Positions 1 to 7,433 of a stretch of DNA of 9,541 nucleotides are shown piece after piece. The stretch spans positions 1,152,699 to 1,162,239 of the forward strand of contig CP070776.1 in assembly GCA_020346205.1 (NCBI GenBank). The letters are read 5' to 3'. The notes under the pieces were generated by a model. That model saw nothing but the letters and a program-made list of their open reading frames with translations. It ran no database searches and was not told the origin of the DNA. The DNA is from Deltaproteobacteria bacterium. Lineage in GTDB: Bacteria; Desulfobacterota; Desulfobulbia; Desulfobulbales; BM004. Both the position numbers and the translations under genes were made by a program. Every line of letters starts with the position of its first letter. The stretch's first letter is position 1.

Positions 1-809
1 GGATTAAGCTCCTGGTTAAAGAGAAGAAGATTGGCGTTCAAACGTAGAGCCGATAGCATGATCTCTGCCAATTTACCTTTTCCGAGAATAAACTTGGGAT
101 TAATTTTCTTACGCTGCTGAATAACTCTGTCTAAAACCACAACATCGTCTGACCTGGCAAGTTCAACCAGTTCGTCCATAGATTCCTGGGCAGAACTGCG
201 GCCTTGGAACTTGGAAGGGGTAATGACGCTAATGAGTATGGCCCTGTCTTTTCCCTTGTCAACATCTCTGATCGGCTGCAGCCTGGTAAACTCTTCCTCC
301 AGGGCGCCAATAAGTTCTTCAAAACCAAATGTTTGCTGTCCTGTGGCAATGGGTTCCAGAAAAGCCCAGTTTTTCCCTTCACGGGGGGATGGGACAAGAT
401 GTGCTGAATATAGCTTTTCAGGCTGACCATCTGACTGGACCTTGATAACCCCCATCAAGTCAAGGCGCAGAAACAAGAGGTCAACAAGGTCATCATCTGT
501 CAGGTTTTCACCGGCCAAATGTGTGTGTATGCATCGGAGACCTTTTAGACGGCCGCCAGAAGACCTTATGCCTGAAAGGGCTGGAATGACAATCTGTTTT
601 GCGTCCCCAACTATGACCAGGTCAACCTGACCTGACCTGTCGATAAGTACACCAACCTGTCTCCCTATTTCGCGCGAAATTTCAGACATGGCCCGCGAAA
701 TTTCATGGCTGATAATAAGTTCAGGTGCGATACGTTTTTTGCCTAAACGTTCAAGCCGTTTGAGTTGGGCTGTTTTCAGGCCACTGGTGTTGCCAACAAG
801 CTTACTAAT
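1..809 (-). CDS. hflX: GTPase HflX, long form, N-terminal part (cut by window edge)
   Basis: HflX is a GTPase that binds the 50S subunit and splits stalled ribosomes, notably under heat stress. The 269 codons visible have no stop and run off the left edge. Near the N-terminus is the GNTSGLK block (residues 6-12) typical of long-form HflX, then REIGRQVGVLIDR and VIVGDA. Residues 1 to about 195 form the extension absent from E. coli HflX. The canonical HflX N-domain follows, with QQRKK (231-235) and the conserved GKGK (243-246). The GTP-binding P-loop lies outside the window. An in-frame TAA sits 12 nt before the chosen start, and the first in-frame ATG is codon 40, well inside the conserved region. 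No ATG, GTG or TTG lies between, so the gene probably starts at ATT (807-809). It overlaps the selB stop and is the last visible gene of the minus-strand operon. Family is near certain; the start is inference. Confidence 0.9.
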   Translation of the reverse strand, partial: MSKLVGNTSGLKTAQLKRLERLGKKRIAPELIISHEISRAMSEISREIGRQVGVLIDRSGQVDLVIVGDAKQIVIPALSGIRSSGGRLKGLRCIHTHLAGENLTDDDLVDLLFLRLDLMGVIKVQSDGQPEKLYSAHLVPSPREGKNWAFLEPIATGQQTFGFEELIGALEEEFTRLQPIRDVDKGKDRAILISVITPSKFQGRSSAQESMDELVELARSDDVVVLDRVIQQRKKINPKFILGKGKLAEIMLSALRLNANLLLFNQELN

Positions 810-2724
810 TTTGTTTCTCCCTTAGAATACGCTTATCGCCCACCCTGATTGTTACCTTAGTTTTATCGAAATATTCAAGAAGCGGGATGCTGAATTTTCT
901 TGAAAGGCCTGTCAGGTCCTTGAAAGCAGGTGTGTCTATCTCTCCTTTATTGACAAGAAGTGTGACCAGTTTCTCTTTAAGACTTCCTAGGCAAGGTTTA
1001 TAAAAATAGAGGTCCTCAGTTACTTTGGCTAAAGCATCATCGCGAACCAGAATTGCCAGAACTTCTTTTAGAAGATCCTGTGGGTATTTGCTGAATTTTG
1101 CCATGACTTCCTTAATGGTTGGCGGTGCAAGATCTGCCTCTTTATAAAAGGCTTCAAGTTCCCTGCGTAGATTCTTTTCATCTTCTTTCAGTGAGACCTT
1201 ATGGCTGGACATACGGATCAATGCTTGATCCTGTGTTATTTCTCCTTTCTTCTGCCTGTCATTCAACAAATATTGAAAAAGACGCTGGTCTAGTCCCCTG
1301 TATAAACGGGTACGCAACTCTTCCTTGGGCAACCCAGCTTTCAGTGGGTTTTCCTGGTGATAGGTCACTAGAACAGCATTGAGTTTTTCAACCAGTTTTT
1401 CGTACACCTCAGAGGAGACCATTCTTTGTTTATCCTGCTCGATAAGTAATATATTTCTGGATGAAAGCGGCTGTTGAGTAATTTTTTTGAGACGGTTGCC
1501 AAAAATCCCCATTTTGACAGCAAGCCTGTCAAGTGTAATACCGTTATAGCCGCTTTCGTGGATATGGAGCAGGGCAAGATTTTCCGGATTGTTGGCCCTA
1601 TAGGCCTTGAAAATTTCTTTATTTTTTTCCCGGAATCTTTTCCTCTTTCTTGGTGAGCCGTTTAAAATCATACCACCGCCAATGGTGTAAATGGGGGAAT
1701 AACTACGCACAACGTATTTATCGCCCGGCCAGCAGCCGACCTGCTCTTCAAGCAGGATCTGCACATTTGCTTCTGAACCTGGCTCTAGCTCTTCTGCATC
1801 GAGCAGGACAATGCGTCCCATTATCTCTGCTGTCCCGATGTGAACTCTTACCCTGGACCTGTTCTTGTAGGGCTTTTTGGCTGATTCCAGGTAGAACAGG
1901 TGTGCATCAAGCAGGTAGGAGGGCTGCAGGCAATCAACTGAGGCAGCCATTTCTCCGCGGTTGATGGATTCCTTTTCCAGGCCCTGGATATTAATGGCAG
2001 TTCTGTGCCCTGCTTCAGCCTCCTGGGTAACACTGCCATGTACCTGGATGCCCCTTATTTTACCGTATTTGCGGCTGGGATATAGCATGAGATCTTCGCC
2101 GGTTTTTATCCGGCCGGATGTAGCTGTACCGGTTATGACAGTACCAAACCCTTTCATTGAAAAAACCCTGTCAACCGGCATGCGGAATGGGCCATATGCT
2201 TCAGAGAATTCAGACTCTGCCACAAGTGTATCAAGGGTATTCCTGACTTCTTCGACACCATCTCCCGTGGTTGAGGATACTGTAATCAGGGGAGCTTCTT
2301 CAAGAAACGAACCGGAAAAAAAGCTTCTGACATCGTCGGTTACCAGTTCAAGCCAATCCGGTTCTACCATGTCTTTTTTGGTGATAATGATGAGGCCCCG
2401 CTGAATATCAAGCAGCCGGCAAATTTCAAAATGTTCCTTCGTTTGGGGCATGATACCTTCATCAGCAGCAACTATGAAGGCAACCAGATCCATACCGGAT
2501 GCGCCAGCCACCATGTTCTTAACAAATTTCTCATGCCCTGGAACATCAACGATACCCAGACGGTGACCGCAGGGAAGGTCGAGATAGGCAAATCCCAGTT
2601 CTATGGTGATGCCGCGCTCTTTTTCCTCCTTAAGGCGGTCTGTATCGATCCCGGTCAAGGCCCTTATGAGGCTCGTCTTACCATGGTCAACATGTCCGGC
2701 TGTTCCGAGGATGATCTCTCGCAC
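805..2724 (-). CDS. selB: Selenocysteine-specific translation elongation factor SelB
   Basis: SelB is an EF-Tu-like GTPase that brings selenocysteyl-tRNA(Sec) to ribosomes paused at UGA codons followed by a SECIS hairpin. The 639-residue product has the usual length. The GTPase domain comes first: G1 AGHVDHGKT (residues 9-17), the effector block [11 protein letters not shown] (36-46), G3 DVPGH (60-64) and G4 as TKKD (115-118), a SelB-type variant of NKxD. Beta-barrel domains follow, then an extended C-terminal part (from about 370) matching the winged-helix repeats that bind SECIS RNA. The start is a GTG at 2724, only 3 nt after the stop of the upstream hydrolase gene, with a G-rich stretch (GGGGGCTGG) just before. 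The stop TAG is followed at once by an in-frame TAA. SelB implies that the organism makes selenoproteins, but selA, selC, selD and any UGA-containing gene lie outside this window. Confidence 0.97.
   Translation of the reverse strand: MREIILGTAGHVDHGKTSLIRALTGIDTDRLKEEKERGITIELGFAYLDLPCGHRLGIVDVPGHEKFVKNMVAGASGMDLVAFIVAADEGIMPQTKEHFEICRLLDIQRGLIIITKKDMVEPDWLELVTDDVRSFFSGSFLEEAPLITVSSTTGDGVEEVRNTLDTLVAESEFSEAYGPFRMPVDRVFSMKGFGTVITGTATSGRIKTGEDLMLYPSRKYGKIRGIQVHGSVTQEAEAGHRTAINIQGLEKESINRGEMAASVDCLQPSYLLDAHLFYLESAKKPYKNRSRVRVHIGTAEIMGRIVLLDAEELEPGSEANVQILLEEQVGCWPGDKYVVRSYSPIYTIGGGMILNGSPRKRKRFREKNKEIFKAYRANNPENLALLHIHESGYNGITLDRLAVKMGIFGNRLKKITQQPLSSRNILLIEQDKQRMVSSEVYEKLVEKLNAVLVTYHQENPLKAGLPKEELRTRLYRGLDQRLFQYLLNDRQKKGEITQDQALIRMSSHKVSLKEDEKNLRRELEAFYKEADLAPPTIKEVMAKFSKYPQDLLKEVLAILVRDDALAKVTEDLYFYKPCLGSLKEKLVTLLVNKGEIDTPAFKDLTGLSRKFSIPLLEYFDKTKVTIRVGDKRILREKQN
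807..823 (-). promoter_or_regulatory. Shine-Dalgarno and probable AUU start codon of hflX
   Basis: On the minus strand AAGGGAG (823-817) is followed by a 7-nt spacer (AAACAAA) and ATT (809-807), which opens the hflX frame five codons before its conserved GNTSG block. The spacing is ideal for initiation. The last T of ATT is the first base of the selB TAG stop, so ribosomes ending selB stop right at the hflX start, which favours translational coupling. AUU is a rare start codon known from infC in E. coli. A sequencing error that hides an ATG cannot be excluded. Confidence 0.6.
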
Positions 2725-2727
2725 TTG

Positions 2728-3366
2728 TTACCAGCCCCCGGTAAGGAATGGATTGGAAGCTTTTTCCTGGGCAATGGTGGAGCTTTCTCCGCCATAACCA
2801 TGACCGGGCCAGACAATGGTATCAGGGGGCAGGGTGAGGAGTCGGTTTTTTATGGAGTCCAGAAGTTCCTGGGTGCTGCCACCGGGAAAATCAGTGCGGC
2901 CGACACCTCCCGCAAAAAGGGTGTCACCACTGAAGAGATTAGGTTTAGAATACAGGCAGATGCCTCCAGGCGTATGGCCCGGGGTATGGATAACTGTGAG
3001 GGATTCTTTGCCAAAATTGAGAGTGTCTCCATCTGCAACTCGTTTATCAACCGGAGGTGATGCCGGTAGACCGAGCTGGGAAAAAAACTGTTCTACTTGA
3101 GACTGACCGAAAAAGTCGGCATCAGAAGTATGCATAACTATATCAGCCCCGGTAGCATCTTTTAGACGTTTGTTTCCGCAGACGTGGTCGGGATGGCCAT
3201 GGGTGTTGATAATATATTTAACTTTGAGGTTTTCCTGTTGGCAGGCTGCAAGAATATCCTCTTCATTACCACCAGGGTCAATGATCACAGCCTCTTTGGT
3301 CTCTTCACAGGCAGCTATATAACAGCAGACCCCCATCATACCAACAGTCATCTGTTTAATGCGCAT
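2728..3366 (-). CDS. Metallo-beta-lactamase-fold hydrolase (glyoxalase II-like)
   Basis: This 212-residue protein has the complete metal-binding set of the glyoxalase II-like metallo-beta-lactamase superfamily: THGHPDH (55-61, with H56, H58, D60, H61), H131 in HTPGHTPG, D148 in FSGDTLF, and H189 in WPGHG. The full set fits a dinuclear metal site. Relatives are called hydroxyacylglutathione hydrolases, but the short length fits the compact bacterial YcbL-like group, whose substrates are mostly unknown; thioester or persulfide substrates are possible. No signal peptide is seen, so it is probably cytoplasmic. An ATG seven codons upstream (3387) is possible, but the ATG at 3366 has AAAGGAG five bases before it and begins right at the conserved fold. 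It sits 63 nt after mrp and 3 nt before selB, so it is probably cotranscribed. Family is certain, substrate unknown. Confidence 0.93.
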   Translation of the reverse strand: MRIKQMTVGMMGVCCYIAACEETKEAVIIDPGGNEEDILAACQQENLKVKYIINTHGHPDHVCGNKRLKDATGADIVMHTSDADFFGQSQVEQFFSQLGLPASPPVDKRVADGDTLNFGKESLTVIHTPGHTPGGICLYSKPNLFSGDTLFAGGVGRTDFPGGSTQELLDSIKNRLLTLPPDTIVWPGHGYGGESSTIAQEKASNPFLTGGW

Positions 3367-3429
3367 TATGTCTCCTTTGTTATGCAATCTTTATAGGCGT
3401 TTACTTCTCTTTATCAGCAAATAGCAGCC

Positions 3430-4323
3430 TTATGATTCTTTTTTTACGGGCAGTTCTTTAATGACATTATCTATGATCTGATCAAAGGCTTTAGTAGCAA
3501 TTGAATCGGCCCCCGAAGAAAGATAGGGTTTACCTGAGTCCCCTCCGGTAACCACCTTCGGGTCCATTGGTACATTCCCCAAAAAAGAGAGATTGAACTC
3601 AAGGGCAGTCTTCTTTCCTCCACCGGTCCCAAAAATATCTACAGGTTCATCACAGTGTGGACAGATAAAGCCGCTCATGTTTTCAACAATTCCAAGTATC
3701 TTGATGTTCACATGTTTGCAGAAATTTATGGACTTACGTACATCGGCCAGAGCAACCTCCTGGGGAGTTGTCACAACCAGGGCATAAACATCCTTGATGG
3801 TTTGAGCCACAGAAAGAGGCTCGTCCCCCGTGCCGGGAGGAGCGTCAATAACCAGGTAGTCCAGCTGTCCCCAGTCAATTTCAGCGATAAACTGTCTGAT
3901 GGCCTGTATCTTGAGAGGACCACGCCAGATTATTGCCTCATCGCGGTTGTCCATCATATATTCCAAAGACATGATTTTAAGCTTGTCATTGTATGACATG
4001 GGCGGCACCAGGGATGTTTTTTCCTCTTTAGTCCTGTGCAGCCTTTCAGTAAGATTGAGCATTCGGCAGATATCAGGACCATGTAAATCAACATCCATCA
4101 GGCCGACTTGAAAACCCCTGTTGGCCAATCCCATGGCCAGGTTCGTCGCCACAGTGCTCTTGCCAACCCCACCCTTGCCGCTCATGACAAGGATTTTACG
4201 TTTAATTTTTGTTAATGCTGAAGTTATGGCTATATCCTGCACAGCCTTTGCAGTTTTAAAAGTGCCACAGGTTCCTTTCTGTTCACTGCTTGTGCTCGGA
4301 CATGTTTTGCATGCATCTGACAT
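3430..4323 (-). CDS. mrp: Mrp/NBP35-family Fe-S cluster carrier P-loop ATPase
   Basis: Mrp (ApbC) proteins are cytoplasmic dimeric ATPases that carry Fe-S clusters to target proteins. The 297-residue product has the deviant Walker A GKGGVGKST (49-57, signature lysine K50 and K55), the switch region DVDLHGPD (77-84), a Walker B-like LVIDAPPGTGD (157-167), and the CPHC pair (C221, C224) that bridges a cluster across the dimer. The N-terminus adds three cysteines (C5, C8, C19) ahead of the ATPase core, somewhat like NBP35 proteins but with different spacing. The start at 4323 is chosen because GGAGG lies 9 nt upstream; an in-frame ATG 33 codons further up has an AT-rich, unconserved-looking lead and would begin inside the likely promoter. 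It is the first gene of the minus-strand operon and diverges from hsp20. A carrier role is well supported; its client enzymes cannot be told from the sequence. Confidence 0.95.
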   Translation of the reverse strand: MSDACKTCPSTSSEQKGTCGTFKTAKAVQDIAITSALTKIKRKILVMSGKGGVGKSTVATNLAMGLANRGFQVGLMDVDLHGPDICRMLNLTERLHRTKEEKTSLVPPMSYNDKLKIMSLEYMMDNRDEAIIWRGPLKIQAIRQFIAEIDWGQLDYLVIDAPPGTGDEPLSVAQTIKDVYALVVTTPQEVALADVRKSINFCKHVNIKILGIVENMSGFICPHCDEPVDIFGTGGGKKTALEFNLSFLGNVPMDPKVVTGGDSGKPYLSSGADSIATKAFDQIIDNVIKELPVKKES

Positions 4324-4368
4324 TATAATTATCCTCCAAAAATAATAACTGGTTTGAAATAAAGTGTA

Positions 4369-4397
4369 TTTATATACTGTAATGCTTAATGTTTTAA
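4369..4397 (-). promoter_or_regulatory. Possible sigma-70-type promoter of the mrp operon
   Basis: On the minus strand TTAAAA (4397-4392, four of six consensus bases) lies exactly 17 bp from TATAAA (4374-4369, five of six). Transcription would begin near 4362, giving a leader of about 40 nt that contains the GGAGG ribosome site of mrp. The region is AT-rich, so chance matches are likely. Confidence 0.3.
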
Positions 4398-4519
4398 AAG
4401 CGAATAAGAAATAGTTTTTCATTTCCTTTAAATGCTTGGTACCAGGAATACATCGCTTTATGCTTGATTTGTTTTTTGGAATTTAGGTAAGTTATCATCA
4501 TAAATATGCCATTCTGTTT

Positions 4520-4548
4520 TTGAGTATAGTACAAGAGTTTTTTAAAAG
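4520..4548 (+). promoter_or_regulatory. Possible promoter of the hsp20-lon operon
   Basis: TTGAGT (4520-4525) and TAAAAG (4543-4548) are 17 bp apart, each matching four of six consensus bases. Transcription would begin close to the small hairpin at 4554. Alternatives are TATAGT (4525-4530) as a -10 box, or TTGATT (4464-4469) with TAAGTT (4488-4493). I saw neither a sigma-32-like CCCCAT box nor a CIRCE element, so heat regulation is not shown by the sequence. Confidence 0.25.
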
Positions 4549-4553
4549 GGTTT

Positions 4554-4568
4554 CAGGGATAAACCCTG
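4554..4568 (+). repeat. Small hairpin in the hsp20 leader
   Basis: CAGGG (4554-4558) and CCCTG (4564-4568) form a perfect 5-bp stem with an ATAAA loop. Beyond one T-T mismatch, two more A-T pairs can form (4551-4552 with 4570-4571). It lies 36 nt before the hsp20 start and has no T-run directly after it, so it does not look like a terminator. It could be an RNA structure in the leader or a protein-binding site. Confidence 0.4.
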
Positions 4569-4604
4569 TAATCCGGGTGCAGTATTTTTTAGCAGGTGAA
4601 AATA

Positions 4605-5030
4605 ATGGATGATTTTGACAGAAGGATTCTGGAAGAGTTCAAGGAATTGGAAAGGCAGATGGGCAGAATGCTGAGAAGTACCTCACTCTCACGGATGGTT
4701 CCCATGTCCTCAAGTAGCGGTTGGCAGCCTGCGGTTGATGTTTATGAGACCACAGATCACATAATAGTTCTTATGGACACTGCCGGAATTGATATGAACG
4801 ACCTTGCCATAACCGCTGAAAATAAACGCATTACTGTTGAAGGTAGAAGGAATTTGCCCAAGCGGGGCAATGTTTGTTGTATTCATCAACTGGAGATCGA
4901 AATGGGTTATTTTAAGAGAACGATATCATTTCCGGTCTCTGTTAAGTTTTCCGAGCCTGCTTTCAATTGCCAGAACGGCATTTTGGAAATCAGGCTACCC
5001 AAGGAATCTAAAAGCTGCTCAGCTCCTTAA
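4605..5030 (+). CDS. Small heat-shock protein, Hsp20/alpha-crystallin family
   Basis: Small heat-shock proteins are ATP-independent cytoplasmic holdases that bind unfolding proteins. The 141-residue product has a short N-terminal helix region rich in Arg and Met, then the alpha-crystallin domain from WQPAVDVYE (40-48) through the strand segment KRITVEGRR (74-82) and GYFKRTISFP (101-110) to the closing NGILEIRLPK (124-133). The C-terminal tail lacks the usual I-x-I/V motif that links oligomers. Four cysteines (C91, C92, C122, C138) are unusual for the family. A GTG at 4596 is in frame, but it forms part of the likely Shine-Dalgarno AGGTGA of the ATG at 4605, so the ATG was chosen. lon begins 26 nt after the stop, which points to one transcript and a shared role in protein quality control. 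Confidence 0.94.
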   Translation: MDDFDRRILEEFKELERQMGRMLRSTSLSRMVPMSSSSGWQPAVDVYETTDHIIVLMDTAGIDMNDLAITAENKRITVEGRRNLPKRGNVCCIHQLEIEMGYFKRTISFPVSVKFSEPAFNCQNGILEIRLPKESKSCSAP

Positions 5031-5056
5031 CAACCAAGATGAAGGGATGAGATGTC

Positions 5057-7432
5057 ATGACTGCTGATAAAGAAACAGTAGATAAACAAACCAATATAAA
5101 TCCTGCTGAACTACCCATACCAGATGAATTGCCCGTCCTGCCGCTGAATGATTTTGTCTTTTTCCCGGGCATGGGATTCCCCCTCCAGGTTTCCAATGAA
5201 AATTCCAGGCAGCTTATTGACGATGCCCTGTTACATGACAGGCTGATAGCAGTGGTTTCCCATAAAAAGGTTTCAGAAAAAGAACCTTCTAAAGAAATTT
5301 TCAATCATCTTTTTACAATTGGGGTTACCTGCTACATCCATAAGCTCATCAAGTCTCCGGAAGGTTTTTACCAGGTGGTTATGAGCGCTGTAAAGAAGAT
5401 AAGAATCCTGGAATATACTGCAAAGGAACCATACCTGAAGGCCAAAGTAGAAGTACTTGAAATGAAGATAATAGAGGACAAGGAGGTTGAGGCCCATGTC
5501 CTCAACCTGCGGAACCAGTTCAAAAAACTTGTTACCCTTTCTCAGCTCCCGCCTGAACTCTATATGACGGTCATGTCCATTACAGATCCATTTCATATAG
5601 CCTACCTGATCGCTTCCCAGTTGAACCTTTCCCTTGAGGAGGAACAGGCAATTCTTGAGATAGATGAACTTAAAACCATGATGCGTAAAGTGACAGAAGA
5701 ACTTGCCAAGCGTCTTGAAACAGTGGAGATGAGTAATCAGATCCAGAAGGCTGTCAAGGATGACATGGATGATAAGCAGCGCGAGTTTTTCCTGCGCCAG
5801 CAGTTGAAAGCAATCCGCAAGGAGCTTGGTGAGGAAGACGAACATGCTGATATCAATGATCTCAGACAACGGGTTGCAGAGGCAAAATTAGGGGAAGAAC
5901 CCCTTAAAGCAGCAGAAAAGGAGTTGGGCAGACTTGCCAAGATCCCGCCTTCATCACCGGAATACACTGTTGCCAGAACCTATCTGGAATGGATTCTTGA
6001 TCTGCCATGGGAAATTTCCACCACTGACTCCCTGGATATTGACGAGGCCCAACGCATCCTTGATCAGGATCATTATGGCCTGGAAAAGATCAAGAAAAGG
6101 ATTATCGAATTTCTTGCTGTACGTAAACTCAAACACGACATGCATGGCCCTATCCTCTGCTTTGTGGGGCCTCCCGGGGTTGGTAAAACTTCGCTGGGCC
6201 AGTCCATTGCCCGCTCTCTGGGAAGAAAGTTTATCAGGATCTCTCTTGGTGGTGTCCGTGATGAGGCGGAAATCAGGGGACATAGAAGAACTTATATAGG
6301 GGCCCTGCCCGGTAGGATAATTCAAAGTCTGCGCAAGGCCGGTTCCAACAATCCGCTTTTCATGCTTGATGAAATAGATAAACTGGGCATGGATTTCAGG
6401 GGTGATCCTTCTTCAGCCCTGCTCGAGGTACTCGATCCGGAGCAGAATTTTTCCTTTGCTGACCATTATATGGAAATCCCCTTTGACCTTTCAAAGGTAA
6501 TGTTCATCACCACTGCCAATATCCTTGACACTATTCCCGGGCCCCTGCGCGACAGAATGGAAGTGATTGAACTGCCGGGCTATACCGAAGATGAGAAGGT
6601 GATGATTGCCATAGAGCATTTGATAGAAAAACAGCTTGAGGCCCATGGCCTGACTGCTGACGACCTCGAACTCACGGAAGATGCCATTCGGTCTATTATC
6701 CGATCCTACACGAGGGAGTCAGGTGTTCGTAATATTGAACGGAAGCTGGCTGCAATCTGCCGGGGTGTGGCAAAAGAAATTGTTTCAGGCAAAACAGGTA
6801 AGACCAAGGTTGACGCCAAGGACCTGCAGGAGTATCTCGGTCCCATCCGTTTCTTTCCAGAGATAATGGCAAGGACTTGGGGGGCGGGACTTGCAACCGG
6901 ACTAGCATGGACCCCGGTGGGCGGTGATATCCTCTTTATCGAATCGGCAAAAATGCCCGGTAAAGGTGGCTTGGCGCTTACTGGCAAACTTGGCGAAGTA
7001 ATGAAAGAATCGGCAACTGCCGCAATGACCTATTTGCGTACCAAGGCCTCTGAATTTGCTATTGCCGACTCGGTTTTTGCTGCAACAGATACCCATATCC
7101 ATGTACCAGAGGGGGCTATTCCCAAGGATGGGCCTTCAGCTGGAGTGGCCATGGTTGTTTCACTTGCCTCGCTATATACCGGACGCCCTGTCCGCAAAGA
7201 TGTTGCCATGACAGGAGAGATTACCCTGCGTGGTGACGTCCTGCCGGTCGGTGGTATTAAGGAGAAGGTGATCGCTGCTGTTCGGGCAGGCATAACCGAT
7301 ATTATCCTGCCCCATCTCAATGAAAAAGATATTATTGAGCTTCCCGACAATGTTAAAGAGGGGATCAAATTTCACCTTGTGCAGGGTATCAAGGAAGCAC
7401 TTGAGATCGCCCTGGAGAAAGGGGAAGAATAA
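5057..7432 (+). CDS. lon: ATP-dependent serine protease Lon
   Basis: Lon is a cytoplasmic hexameric AAA+ protease that degrades misfolded and short-lived regulatory proteins. The 791-residue product is of normal length. The N-terminal substrate-binding domain begins at LPVLPLNDFVFFPG (about 25-38) and passes into a charged helical segment (about 200-260). The AAA+ module has Walker A GPPGVGKT (371-378, K377) and Walker B FMLDEID (435-441, D438 and E439). The protease domain has the Ser-Lys dyad: S694 in KDGPSAG and K737 in GGIKEK, 43 residues apart as in E. coli Lon (S679, K722). The ATG at 5057 follows AAGGGA with a 9-nt spacer. It lies downstream of hsp20, probably in the same operon, and its stop is one base from the stop of the convergent DUF2156 gene. 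All catalytic residues are intact, so it should be active. Confidence 0.98.
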   Translation: MTADKETVDKQTNINPAELPIPDELPVLPLNDFVFFPGMGFPLQVSNENSRQLIDDALLHDRLIAVVSHKKVSEKEPSKEIFNHLFTIGVTCYIHKLIKSPEGFYQVVMSAVKKIRILEYTAKEPYLKAKVEVLEMKIIEDKEVEAHVLNLRNQFKKLVTLSQLPPELYMTVMSITDPFHIAYLIASQLNLSLEEEQAILEIDELKTMMRKVTEELAKRLETVEMSNQIQKAVKDDMDDKQREFFLRQQLKAIRKELGEEDEHADINDLRQRVAEAKLGEEPLKAAEKELGRLAKIPPSSPEYTVARTYLEWILDLPWEISTTDSLDIDEAQRILDQDHYGLEKIKKRIIEFLAVRKLKHDMHGPILCFVGPPGVGKTSLGQSIARSLGRKFIRISLGGVRDEAEIRGHRRTYIGALPGRIIQSLRKAGSNNPLFMLDEIDKLGMDFRGDPSSALLEVLDPEQNFSFADHYMEIPFDLSKVMFITTANILDTIPGPLRDRMEVIELPGYTEDEKVMIAIEHLIEKQLEAHGLTADDLELTEDAIRSIIRSYTRESGVRNIERKLAAICRGVAKEIVSGKTGKTKVDAKDLQEYLGPIRFFPEIMARTWGAGLATGLAWTPVGGDILFIESAKMPGKGGLALTGKLGEVMKESATAAMTYLRTKASEFAIADSVFAATDTHIHVPEGAIPKDGPSAGVAMVVSLASLYTGRPVRKDVAMTGEITLRGDVLPVGGIKEKVIAAVRAGITDIILPHLNEKDIIELPDNVKEGIKFHLVQGIKEALEIALEKGEE

Positions 7433-7433
7433 A

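Noticed and set aside
805..830. Programmed frameshift making a SelB-HflX fusion
   Set aside because: No slippery heptamer is present, a tandem stop ends selB, and hflX has its own Shine-Dalgarno and a natural N-terminus.
2431..3060. 209-residue open frame on the plus strand
   Set aside because: It is antisense to selB and the hydrolase gene, both with full conserved motifs, and its translation resembles no family.
4324..4422. N-terminal extension of Mrp from an upstream ATG
   Set aside because: The 33 extra codons are AT-rich and unlike the family, overlap the likely promoter, and lack a properly spaced ribosome site; the ATG at 4323 has GGAGG.
4437..4444. TGGTACCA palindrome in the mrp-hsp20 intergenic region
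   Set aside because: Eight bases without further symmetry is expected by chance and matches no operator I know.
4430..4600. Sigma-32 promoter or CIRCE element before hsp20
   Set aside because: No CCCCAT-type -10 box and no TTAGCACTC/GAGTGCTAA arms were found.
4596..4604. GTG start for hsp20
   Set aside because: The GTG is part of the AGGTGA that serves the ATG at 4605.
5273..5869. 198-residue open frame on the minus strand
   Set aside because: It lies wholly inside lon, is rich in residues typical of a reverse-strand shadow, and has no supporting motif.
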